Assembly: GCA_937873545.1 (NCBI GenBank)
Contig: CALMWI010000169.1
Coordinates: 1 to 13,726, forward strand
DNA length: 13,726 nucleotides
Reading direction: 5' to 3'
From: an uncultured bacterium
Lineage (GTDB): Bacteria; UBA4055
In this document: in pieces, positions 7,307 to 13,726 of the stretch
How the letters are laid out: every line of letters starts with the position of its first letter
Numbering within the stretch: position 1 is the stretch's first letter
Notes under the pieces: generated by a model
The model's input: only the letters and a program-made list of their open reading frames with translations
Database searches by the model: none
What the model was told of the DNA's origin: nothing
Made by a program: the position numbers and the translations under genes

Positions 7307-8164
7307 TTATTTTGAGACCCTGTCCTTAAATCCTCCCCATCCGAGTTTTTCTCTCAACAGGTCATAATAATCGCTGTCGTGGAATTTTATAAATTTAGCC
7401 TTGAATTCAGCTTTTTTTACGGTGATCTTTCCGAAGGAAGGTATTGTCAAGCTCTCCTGTCCGTCACTGGAAAGTATCATTTCGTTATAATCGCTCTCTG
7501 CGCTGATAGTGATCACCGAATCGTCAGGAACAACTATCGGTCTCATTGCGAGAGCATGGGGCGACATGGCCGTAATGACGAACGCGGGTACGCCGGGCTG
7601 AAGAATTGGACCGTGGGCAGACATATTATATGCAGTCGATCCTGTCGGAGTTGAAACTATCACACCGTCAGAAAAGTAAGTTGTAAAGAACCTGCCGTTG
7701 ATATCGACAGATGCCTTAAGTATTCTTTGAGAATAGCCCCTGTCGAGCACAATATCGTTTAAAGCGCATAATTTTTTATCCTCGTAAAAAGCGTTCAGCA
7801 TTATCCTCTCTTCTATAAAGTACTCCCCTTTTTCGATCATCTTTATCCTGTCGATCATATCGTCTTCTTTTACATCCGCCAGAAATCCAAGTTTGCCGTA
7901 GTTTACACCAAGAATAGGCTTTGAAAATTCTGCTGAATTTCTTGCGGTTTCGAGAAGAGATCCGTCTCCGCCCAGGACTATTATAACATCGGATTCTTTA
8001 ATCAGCACCGGTTTATTTTTTACTTCAAATGATGAATCTATAGAATAGTCACTGGTTTTATTTATTGCAAATTCATACCCGGTGCTCTTCAATTCGCGGA
8101 AAAGCTTCGTTATACCCTCTTTATTATGGTCGGTCTTAAGATTGTCTATTATTCCGTATTTCAT
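7307..8164 (-). CDS. nadK: NAD kinase
   Basis: Phosphorylates NAD to NADP with ATP or polyphosphate; cytoplasmic and normally essential. From the chosen start it has 285 residues, standard length. Motifs are the signature GGDG (65-68) in VLGGDGSLLETA, GVNYGKLGFLAD (86-97), the ND at 136-137 in ALNDIVLD (family usually NE/ND), DGVIVSTPTGSTAY (166-179) and the SPHALAMRPIVVP block (201-213). The frame is open 23 codons further upstream, but the ATG at 8164-8162 is preferred because GGAG lies 7 nt before it and the upstream extension (rich in Phe, Leu, Lys) is not family-like. No clear terminator lies between its stop and the tRNA-Asn promoter, so readthrough into the tRNA is possible. Divergent from the transglycosylase gene. 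Confidence 0.96.
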   Translation of the reverse strand: MKYGIIDNLKTDHNKEGITKLFRELKSTGYEFAINKTSDYSIDSSFEVKNKPVLIKESDVIIVLGGDGSLLETARNSAEFSKPILGVNYGKLGFLADVKEDDMIDRIKMIEKGEYFIEERIMLNAFYEDKKLCALNDIVLDRGYSQRILKASVDINGRFFTTYFSDGVIVSTPTGSTAYNMSAHGPILQPGVPAFVITAMSPHALAMRPIVVPDDSVITISAESDYNEMILSSDGQESLTIPSFGKITVKKAEFKAKFIKFHDSDYYDLLREKLGWGGFKDRVSK

Positions 8165-8233
8165 AAAATCTCCACAAAAAATATCCTGCAATTTAAAACA
8201 TTTCAGACCAAAAAGAAAGTATATATATTTCAT

Positions 8234-8262
8234 TTGGATTTAGGGCTTACTTTTGTTATATT
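8234..8262 (+). promoter_or_regulatory. Sigma70-type promoter of the transglycosylase-cdd-rlmN operon
   Basis: TTGGAT at 8234-8239, a 17-bp spacer, and TATATT at 8257-8262, in the 139-bp gap between divergent genes. Initiation near 8269 gives a leader of about 35 nt ending in the purine-rich ribosome site before 8304. No convincing minus-strand promoter for nadK was seen in the same gap. Confidence 0.65.
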
Positions 8263-8303
8263 AAGAGGTTGCAGACAAACTAAAGGCGGAGGGAGAAGGA
8301 ACA

Positions 8304-9428
8304 ATGACGGTTTATTTTAGATTTTTCACTGTTCTTCTCTTATCTGTAAATGCATGGACTCAGTATCCTTTCCCTTCCGAAATAATTTTTGCCGATCATA
8401 AAGTTCCTCTTGAAAAGTATGATGTAAAAGAAAGGCTTACCAAAACCTTCAACACATTCACTTTAGACAGAAGAGGTTTCATGCAGAATCTGATCGATAA
8501 AGAGCATAATTATTTACCTTTGGCAAAAGAAGTTCTTAAACAATGGGAAGTTCATGAAGACTTCGCCTATATTATGCCTGTCGAGTCTGAATTCGATCCG
8601 AGAGCATACTCTCAGGCTAAAGCCTCGGGGCTGTGGCAGCTTATGCCTGCAACCGCAAAAATGTACGGTCTCAGAGTCGATGATTTTGCCGACGACAGAA
8701 ATCTTCTTGACAGATCAACTAAAGCTGCCGCCGAACATCTTAACATGCTGTCGCAGGTATTAAAAAAAGATCCTTTTTTTATGATCGCGGCTTACAATAA
8801 CGGCGATTCAAATGTCAGAAATATGATGACGGCTCAGAAAGTTTCTGATTTCTGGGAAGCGCGATCCAATGCGGAAACTGAATTCTATGTCGAGAAGGTC
8901 ATTATTTATAAACTTCTTATGTCAGATCCTGAAAAATACGGCTTTACAAAACCTTCTGCAAAAGAAACCCGAAGTTATGAACTGTGCACCATCAGTATGG
9001 GATCGAACAATCTTTATTTTTCAGAGATATGCAGTATCCTCGGTATCACCTACAGAGAGCTTTACAAAGCAAATCCTCATATAAAATTCGGTTCGTATAA
9101 ATCCGGCGGATATATAAGCAAATACACATCGATTGAACTGATGATTCCAGAAAAATCATCCCCGAAACTGATATCTGAACTGCGTAAAAGAAATTTCTTG
9201 TCAGGATCGCCTGAAAGCTCAGTCGTTAGCTCAAAAAAGAATTCGGGAGGGATCACAGAAGATGTTTATGAGATCAGGTACAATGAAAATATCGAAAGTA
9301 TCGCTTTCAAATACGGCGTTGACTGGAAAGAGATAGCTGAATTGAACAACCTTAAGATAATTAAACTTTCTTCAGGCATTGAAACCGCTGAACTAAACAG
9401 AGGCATGACGATAAGGATACTTCATTGA
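8304..9428 (+). CDS. mltD: MltD-like lytic transglycosylase with C-terminal LysM
   Basis: Predicted to cut peptidoglycan glycan strands with formation of 1,6-anhydro ends, acting in the periplasm. A signal peptide covers about residues 1-19 (hydrophobic FFTVLLLSV); there is no lipobox Cys, unlike E. coli MltD. The SLT domain shows the catalytic PVESEFDP with Glu94, GLWQLMPATAKMYGL (109-123) and AAYNNG (162-167). A middle region (about 225-283, with LGITYRELYKANPHI) resembles the linker of MltD proteins. One LysM, which binds peptidoglycan, covers about 321-373 (YEIRYNENIESIAFKYGV). At 374 residues it is shorter than E. coli MltD, which has more LysM repeats. GGAGGGAGAAGGA precedes the ATG. 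The stop overlaps the next gene by 1 nt. Confidence 0.9.
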   Translation: MTVYFRFFTVLLLSVNAWTQYPFPSEIIFADHKVPLEKYDVKERLTKTFNTFTLDRRGFMQNLIDKEHNYLPLAKEVLKQWEVHEDFAYIMPVESEFDPRAYSQAKASGLWQLMPATAKMYGLRVDDFADDRNLLDRSTKAAAEHLNMLSQVLKKDPFFMIAAYNNGDSNVRNMMTAQKVSDFWEARSNAETEFYVEKVIIYKLLMSDPEKYGFTKPSAKETRSYELCTISMGSNNLYFSEICSILGITYRELYKANPHIKFGSYKSGGYISKYTSIELMIPEKSSPKLISELRKRNFLSGSPESSVVSSKKNSGGITEDVYEIRYNENIESIAFKYGVDWKEIAELNNLKIIKLSSGIETAELNRGMTIRILH

Positions 9429-9826
9429 TGGGTATTTCAAAAGAAATAACCGGCAGACTGTATGATGCCGCGATCAAAACCAGACTGAATTCCTGCTCAC
9501 CATATTCTGAATTCAAAGTAGGAGCTGCAATTATTACCGGCGACGGTAAAATATATACCGGCTGCAATATCGAGTCATCATCCTACGGTCTTACCATGTG
9601 CGCGGAAAGAAACGCTCTTTCTACAGCTTTGTGTGCAGGCGAAAGAGATTTTTCTGCTATTCTCGTAGTCGCTGATACTGAAAAACCTGTATCACCGTGC
9701 GGGGCATGCAGACAGCTTATTTATGACTACTCACCGGATGTGACTGTTATAATGTCAAATCTAAAAAAAGAAACATTGGAAATGAATATAAAAGATATGT
9801 TAAAGTATCCTTTCGGTCCCGTGTAA
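9428..9826 (+). CDS. cdd: Cytidine deaminase
   Basis: Zinc-dependent hydrolytic deamination of cytidine and deoxycytidine to uridine and deoxyuridine, in pyrimidine salvage. The 132-residue product fits the short homotetrameric class. Motifs are the substrate-binding NIES (47-50), the zinc and proton-shuttle motif CAE (58-60), and PCGACRQ (90-96), giving three Cys zinc ligands (58, 91, 94). The ATG at 9428 overlaps the transglycosylase TGA as TGATG and has AAGGA 10 nt upstream. A TTG one codon earlier is also in frame, but ATG is preferred. Translation is probably coupled to the transglycosylase, although the two functions have no obvious link. Confidence 0.96.
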   Translation: MGISKEITGRLYDAAIKTRLNSCSPYSEFKVGAAIITGDGKIYTGCNIESSSYGLTMCAERNALSTALCAGERDFSAILVVADTEKPVSPCGACRQLIYDYSPDVTVIMSNLKKETLEMNIKDMLKYPFGPV

Positions 9827-9846
9827 AAGTTAAAAAAGGAGAATTT

Positions 9847-10563
9847 ATGTTTGAAGATCTTAAATGGCTGATAGAACTCCAGAAAATTGATAATCAGATC
9901 TACCAGCTGACAAGCGAAGAAAGAAACACTGACAGCATGATAACGCGCATGAAACATGAGATAGAGGAGCTTACCCTTAACAGGGTCAAGATTATTAGAA
10001 AACAAAGAGAGCACATTGAGGATAAAGAGGCATATACGGTCGATATATTAGACCATAAAAGAATTCTCGATCAGAAACAGATCGATCTTGATAATGACAA
10101 AAAAACCAAAAAGGAACATATAAAAAGAGAAGTGAAAAAACTTGAAAAGGCGGTCGAAGTATTCGAGGAAAGAGTAGCTGAACTGACAACAGAGATAAAG
10201 CGGCAGGAAGATGAGATACACGATATTGACAAAAATGTAATAAAGATCGAAAAAAAGATCAAGACAGAAGATAAAAGCAAGAAAGTTATGTCAAAAGACA
10301 GTGCAAAAGCTCTGGAAAAACTGATCAAAAAAAAGGAAAAGGTGGAGAAATCTATCAGGACACCTTTTCTTAACCATTATAACAGGATCATGAGGATCCG
10401 AAACGGGATCGCAATAACTTTCGTTACAGAAGAAGGACTGTGTAACGGTTGTAAGATACACATACCATACCAGCTTCAGCAGAAAGTAAAGCTGAAAGAC
10501 GATTATAATATTTGTGAAGGCTGTGGAAGGATCCTTGTTGATGTTGACATGTTAAAAAAATGA
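9847..10563 (+). CDS. Coiled-coil protein with C-terminal C4 zinc ribbon (COG1579/DUF164-like)
   Basis: The 238-residue product starts with FEDLKWLIELQKIDNQIYQL, typical of the COG1579 family. About residues 10-175 are a highly charged, Lys/Glu-rich antiparallel-type coiled coil, and the C-terminus is a zinc ribbon with Cys199-x2-Cys202 and Cys223-x2-Cys226. The family is widespread in bacteria; a nucleic-acid-binding role has been suggested, but its molecular job is not settled, so I name no function. There is no signal peptide, so it is cytoplasmic. AAAAAGGAG lies 5 nt before the ATG, 20 bp after cdd. The stop overlaps the rlmN start as ATGA, so the two are translationally coupled, which may point to RNA or ribosome work. 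Confidence 0.88.
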   Translation: MFEDLKWLIELQKIDNQIYQLTSEERNTDSMITRMKHEIEELTLNRVKIIRKQREHIEDKEAYTVDILDHKRILDQKQIDLDNDKKTKKEHIKREVKKLEKAVEVFEERVAELTTEIKRQEDEIHDIDKNVIKIEKKIKTEDKSKKVMSKDSAKALEKLIKKKEKVEKSIRTPFLNHYNRIMRIRNGIAITFVTEEGLCNGCKIHIPYQLQQKVKLKDDYNICEGCGRILVDVDMLKK

Positions 10564-11615
10564 TTAAAGAGACCGTGTCTGGAAACAATTCATTAACCGG
10601 ATACAGGTTCGGCGATCTTAACCGGAAGATCCTCGGCCTCGGCGGAAAAAAATACACTGCCGGACAGATCTGGAACTGGCTTTACAGAAAGAAAGTTTTT
10701 AATATTGACGAAATGACTGATATTCCGGCAGATTTCAGGTCACTTCTGAGAAAAAATTTTACATTAAGCCTGCCGGTTATAGAGAAATCTGAAAAAAGCT
10801 CAGACGGAACAGCCAAACTGCTTCTGAAGCTATATGACGGAAATTTCATTGAATGTGTAATCATTCCCGAAAAAGACAGAAATACACTATGCGTATCATC
10901 TCAAGCCGGATGCAGGTTCAACTGCTCATTCTGCTCTACCGGAAAGCAGGGTTTCAAAAGGAACCTCGCTGCGGATGAAATTGTAGGGCAGGTACTGGTA
11001 TCTTCCTCATTCTCTGCTAACAGAATAACAAATGTAGTTTATATGGGAATGGGTGAGCCATTTGACAATTATGACGAAGTTATAAAAAGCGCAGATATCC
11101 TGTCTGACGACTCAGGTCTCGCGATCGGTACAAGAAAGATAACTATTTCAACTTTCGGCCATACCGACAATATAATAAGATTCACCGATGAAGATATAAG
11201 ATATAAGCTTGCTGTATCGCTGCATAACCCCTTTGATGATGAACGGGAAAAGATCATGCCGGCCAATAAAAAATACAGCCTTAAAGATCTTTTTGAATCA
11301 CTAAAAAGATATACAGACCGGTCTAACCGTAAAGTAGTATTCGAGTATATTCTGATGAAAAATTTCAATGATACAGAAAGGCATGCCGCCGAGTTGATAA
11401 GACTTCTAAACAAACTGCCCAGCAAACTTAACCTGATAAAATATCACGCTCAGAAGGGCGGAAGTGATTTCACTCCGGTGGAAGAGCCCTCAGCTATGAA
11501 ATTCTATAATTTTTTCAAAAATGCAGGTTTCCCCGTCGTATTCAGGACTAGCAGGGGTGAAGATATCTCTGCCGCATGCGGCCAGCTTACAGCAAAAACA
11601 TTAACCGAGAAATGA
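10560..11615 (+). CDS. rlmN: Dual-specificity 23S rRNA/tRNA adenine C2-methyltransferase RlmN
   Basis: Radical-SAM enzyme that methylates C2 of A2503 in 23S rRNA and of A37 in some tRNAs. It has 351 residues, usual length. The N-terminal domain contains QIWNWLYRK (36-44). The radical-SAM cluster motif is CRFNCSFC with Cys118, Cys122 and Cys125, preceded by the catalytic Cys111 in TLCVSSQAGC (the equivalent of E. coli Cys118). GMGEPFDNYDEV is the GEP motif. The methyl-carrying Cys340 lies in SAACGQL near the C-terminus (E. coli Cys355). All required cysteines are present, so the enzyme should be active. The ATG overlaps the upstream TGA as ATGA, and the next gene begins 1 nt after the stop. 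Confidence 0.97.
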   Translation: MIKETVSGNNSLTGYRFGDLNRKILGLGGKKYTAGQIWNWLYRKKVFNIDEMTDIPADFRSLLRKNFTLSLPVIEKSEKSSDGTAKLLLKLYDGNFIECVIIPEKDRNTLCVSSQAGCRFNCSFCSTGKQGFKRNLAADEIVGQVLVSSSFSANRITNVVYMGMGEPFDNYDEVIKSADILSDDSGLAIGTRKITISTFGHTDNIIRFTDEDIRYKLAVSLHNPFDDEREKIMPANKKYSLKDLFESLKRYTDRSNRKVVFEYILMKNFNDTERHAAELIRLLNKLPSKLNLIKYHAQKGGSDFTPVEEPSAMKFYNFFKNAGFPVVFRTSRGEDISAACGQLTAKTLTEK

Positions 11616-11616
11616 A

Positions 11617-13353
11617 TTGAAAAAGTTCACATTAACACTATTGCTGGTACTTCTATCATACGCATCCGGAGTTTCCCAAAATGATAGCATATATGTATCT
11701 TACTTGGATTTCAGCACATACAGAATTCTTCGAGGAGGATTTAATTTTAGTAATACCGATTCTTTGAGCGATTTCAGTCTGGCAGGATCAAATTCAAGAA
11801 CAAGTTATGAGAAATACTCAAAAAACGACATTGGCATAGAAGGAGATTTTTCCATAAGACATGGCAATTTCCGCTTCGGAGGACTGGTGTCGAATAATTA
11901 CATTGCGAACAGTTCTCTTACCCGACCTACTGCAAACAACATAACTATTATGCCTCTTGCCGGATACGCATCAAATGGCTTTGAATTGGAAATGGCTGCC
12001 GGCTATATGAGCAAAGTTGACGAGACCGCCGATAAGCGTGGCGAGGGAATTGCGGTTAAAGGAAGATATATTCTCGACGAAACTTTAAGCGACCTTAATG
12101 CAGGATCAACACTGAAAATAGACAACCTTGACAGAGACATGAACTATAACAGCAGTTCTCAGATAAACTACATAAGAACATTCGAAGGTGATTTCGGTAA
12201 TTTTACCTTAACCGGTACAGGCGATCTGCACCAGTATCATTTCTCGGATTATACACAAAATGAATTCAGGATCAAAAGATATGAATACGATCTTGAAACG
12301 GGATTTGTGTATATCGCTTCAGATAAAATCAGGAACATTTCATCTTTGGGGTTTTATGCGCGAAATAAAGATTCATATAAAAACAATTCTCTTCTGAGCT
12401 TCAATTCGAATTCAGATCTGAGTATCTCGGATGAATTGATCTTCGACAACAAAAGGGTCACTTCCTCGCTAAAATTAGATTTCGATACCGGCAGCGATAA
12501 GTATTCACTTGATTATGAAGAAAATGACAAATCTCTTTCTTTCTACAATATCTCATTAAGCTCTCAAACCAATTATAATATCCGAAGTTACGTATTCGGA
12601 CTGTTCGGAAAGTATTTCAAGCATGAATATAAATCGCTTTCAAATTCAAACCTAGAGGACAGGGATATTTTGAAAATGATCATAAGGCCCGATGTAAGTT
12701 TTAGCTCTGACAGAAAATTTAGTATAGTACAATCATTCCCCATGGAGTATTACAGACTGATAAATATATCATCCCAAAGAAGCGGAAGTAACTATATAGA
12801 CAGGGTTGTAAACTCGGTTACTGACATCAGAAGCGTATTCACTGAAGAGCTCTACATGACAGGCAAAATCCATTTGAGATCATATTACCGGTCTTATGAT
12901 TACGACAGAACATTCAGCAACAGTTTCGTAATAAAGAATTATTCTTTTGGAGATACCGTATCTTATAAATTTACACCTGTTTTTTCTGCAAAATTCTCTG
13001 GCCGATATATTTATGAAGAAACAGGCAATTTTAATATCGATGCTTTTACTGAAAACCCGCTGACATACAAAGATCATTACTACATGTCCCTTGCCCTACT
13101 TTTCGGACCGGTAAAAAGCTTTAGATTTTCTGCAGAATATTACTTTTATGAGATCGACAGCTATAATTTTAACCAGGAGGACTTTAATAAAGATGAACTT
13201 ACAAGAGTTTACATATCCCACGGGCCTAAATTGGGAATAAATTATTCGGTTAAGAATTTCATTTTATTTTCAGGACTTGAGATAGACAATTACCGTTCAG
13301 AAGACAGTCTTTTGAGATTCAGAATTGAAAGCACCGTAAGTTTTGATCCGTGA
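11617..13353 (+). CDS. Predicted outer-membrane beta-barrel protein of unknown function
   Basis: I do not recognise the family. The 578-residue product starts with a signal peptide (KKFTLTLLLVLLSYASG, cleavage near 18-20). The rest is almost entirely short strands with alternating polar and aromatic or aliphatic residues, rich in Tyr, Phe, Ser, Asn and Asp, for example YDYDRTFSNSFVIKNYSFGD and FRFSAEYYFYEIDSYNF, as in large outer-membrane barrels. There is no plug, TonB box or enzyme motif. It ends VSFDP, so the usual terminal aromatic is two residues in. The start must be the TTG at 11617: a stop lies in frame at 11602 and the next ATG is codon 112, inside the mature protein. The TTG is 1 nt after the rlmN stop with no strong ribosome site, implying translational coupling. 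Confidence 0.75.
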   Translation: MKKFTLTLLLVLLSYASGVSQNDSIYVSYLDFSTYRILRGGFNFSNTDSLSDFSLAGSNSRTSYEKYSKNDIGIEGDFSIRHGNFRFGGLVSNNYIANSSLTRPTANNITIMPLAGYASNGFELEMAAGYMSKVDETADKRGEGIAVKGRYILDETLSDLNAGSTLKIDNLDRDMNYNSSSQINYIRTFEGDFGNFTLTGTGDLHQYHFSDYTQNEFRIKRYEYDLETGFVYIASDKIRNISSLGFYARNKDSYKNNSLLSFNSNSDLSISDELIFDNKRVTSSLKLDFDTGSDKYSLDYEENDKSLSFYNISLSSQTNYNIRSYVFGLFGKYFKHEYKSLSNSNLEDRDILKMIIRPDVSFSSDRKFSIVQSFPMEYYRLINISSQRSGSNYIDRVVNSVTDIRSVFTEELYMTGKIHLRSYYRSYDYDRTFSNSFVIKNYSFGDTVSYKFTPVFSAKFSGRYIYEETGNFNIDAFTENPLTYKDHYYMSLALLFGPVKSFRFSAEYYFYEIDSYNFNQEDFNKDELTRVYISHGPKLGINYSVKNFILFSGLEIDNYRSEDSLLRFRIESTVSFDP

Positions 13354-13679
13354 CGAGAAGACCGGCTATTTCTCTATTATATTCTCATAATTTATAAATT
13401 ACAGCTATGACTGATTTTGATGCGATCGAAGAACTAGAACATTTTTTTGCGCGGAAATTTAAGGCGAAATAAAATTATGAATGATGGAGCTTAGACAGAG
13501 GTAAGCGACTTGATAAATCGAGATAGCGACGCTGAAGAACAGGAAAGTATTCTTATTTTTTGCGCAGGATTACAAGGAGAGGTATAATTACGAATGATGG
13601 AGTTTAGACAGACCTAAGCGACATTATGAGTAATATATATCGACGCAGAAATTCAAAGCAAAAAAAAGAATAAAAAAAA
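13354..13679. other. Gene-poor convergent region between the barrel gene and 5S rRNA
   Basis: Over 300 bp without a convincing gene. Just after the barrel stop there is only a weak hairpin (GAGAA 13355-13359 with TTCTC 13370-13374) followed by an AT-rich stretch, a poor terminator candidate. The rest is taken up by the tandem repeat at 13419-13660 and A-rich DNA next to the 5S gene. A 21-codon frame at 13407-13472 (MTDFDAIEELEHFFARKFKAK) has no ribosome site and half overlaps the repeat, so it is not called as a gene. Confidence 0.7.
13419..13660 (+). repeat. Diverged tandem repeat, period 109-114 bp, two copies plus a fragment
   Basis: Copy 1 is 13419-13527, copy 2 is 13528-13641, and a third copy begins at 13642 and fades into A-rich DNA by about 13660. 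Each copy begins GA(T/C)GC; copies 1 and 2 then share GAAGAAC and TTTTTTGCGC. The best conserved core is 13473-13509 against 13586-13622, 33 of 37 bases identical, containing GAATGATGGAG, TTAGACAGA and TAAGCGAC. Each core holds a short inverted repeat: GCTTA/TAAGC in copy 1, GTTTAG/CTAAGC in copy 2. Each also contains a 7-codon frame (MMELRQR, MMEFRQT). The origin is unknown. Confidence 0.75.
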
Positions 13680-13726
13680 TGCCGGCAACGCCCTACTCTC
13701 CCACGATTAAACGCAGTACCATCGGC
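13680..13726 (-). rRNA. rrf: 5S ribosomal RNA, 3' part only
   Basis: The minus strand reads GCCGATGGTACTGCG, then GTGGGAGAGTAGGGCGTTGC and CGGCAT, matching the conserved 3' third of bacterial 5S rRNA (E. coli: GCCGATGGTAGTGTGG, GCGAGAGTAGGGAACTGCC, AGGCAT). About 47 nt of an expected 115 are present, and the 5' part lies beyond the window, presumably with 23S and 16S genes further on. Downstream on the minus strand come two T8 tracts (13672-13679 and 13660-13667) but no obvious hairpin between them and the mature end. Confidence 0.95.

Noticed and set aside
8165..8233. Longer NAD kinase start 23 codons upstream
   Set aside because: The internal ATG at 8164 has a GGAG at ideal distance and begins with the family's usual N-terminus; the extension looks like translated intergenic DNA.
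9425..9427. TTG start for cytidine deaminase one codon upstream
   Set aside because: An ATG follows at once, overlaps the previous stop as TGATG, and is the simpler start; the difference is one residue.
13407..13472. 21-codon small protein gene
   Set aside because: No ribosome-binding site and half of it lies inside a repeat unit; kept only as an observation.
13419..13660. CRISPR array
   Set aside because: The unit is over 100 bp with divergence along its whole length, there are no regular short repeats with unique spacers, and no cas genes are nearby.

Overview
The window reads as chromosomal housekeeping DNA from an AT-rich, Gram-negative bacterium. Genes are densely packed, mostly with good Shine-Dalgarno sites. 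A Gram-negative envelope is indicated by a lipoprotein-type oligopeptidase, a periplasmic lytic transglycosylase and a predicted outer-membrane beta-barrel. The serC-serA pair, with its short lysine-type SerA, and the endonuclease-type MutL fit the Bacteroidetes/FCB side of the tree or a related candidate phylum. I cannot name the species.

Layout. (1) 2-1933, minus: oligopeptidase B lipoprotein, cut by the window start before its last two catalytic residues. (2) 2117-4150, plus: serC-serA, two steps of serine biosynthesis, closed by a strong hairpin terminator. (3) 4151-4456: gene-free stretch with a degenerate inverted repeat of about 200 bp that runs into the mutL promoter. (4) 4457-7124, plus: mutL-miaA, a classic bacterial gene pair. 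(5) 7136-7290: a hairpin terminator working both ways, a minus-strand tRNA-Asn(GTT) and its promoter. (6) 7307-8164, minus: NAD kinase. (7) 8304-13353, plus: a tightly coupled five-gene run behind one clear promoter: MltD-like lytic transglycosylase, cytidine deaminase, coiled-coil zinc-ribbon protein, rlmN, and an unrecognised outer-membrane barrel that starts at TTG. (8) 13354-13679: a gene-poor convergent region with a tandem repeat of 109-114 bp. (9) 13680-13726, minus: the 3' end of a 5S rRNA, so an rRNA operon continues past the right edge.

The genes cover serine synthesis, mismatch repair, tRNA and rRNA modification, NADP supply, pyrimidine salvage and cell-wall turnover. I see no phage, insertion sequence, CRISPR array or defence system. 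The least explained parts are the repeat next to the 5S gene, the palindromic element before mutL, and the unrecognised barrel protein at the end of the long operon.
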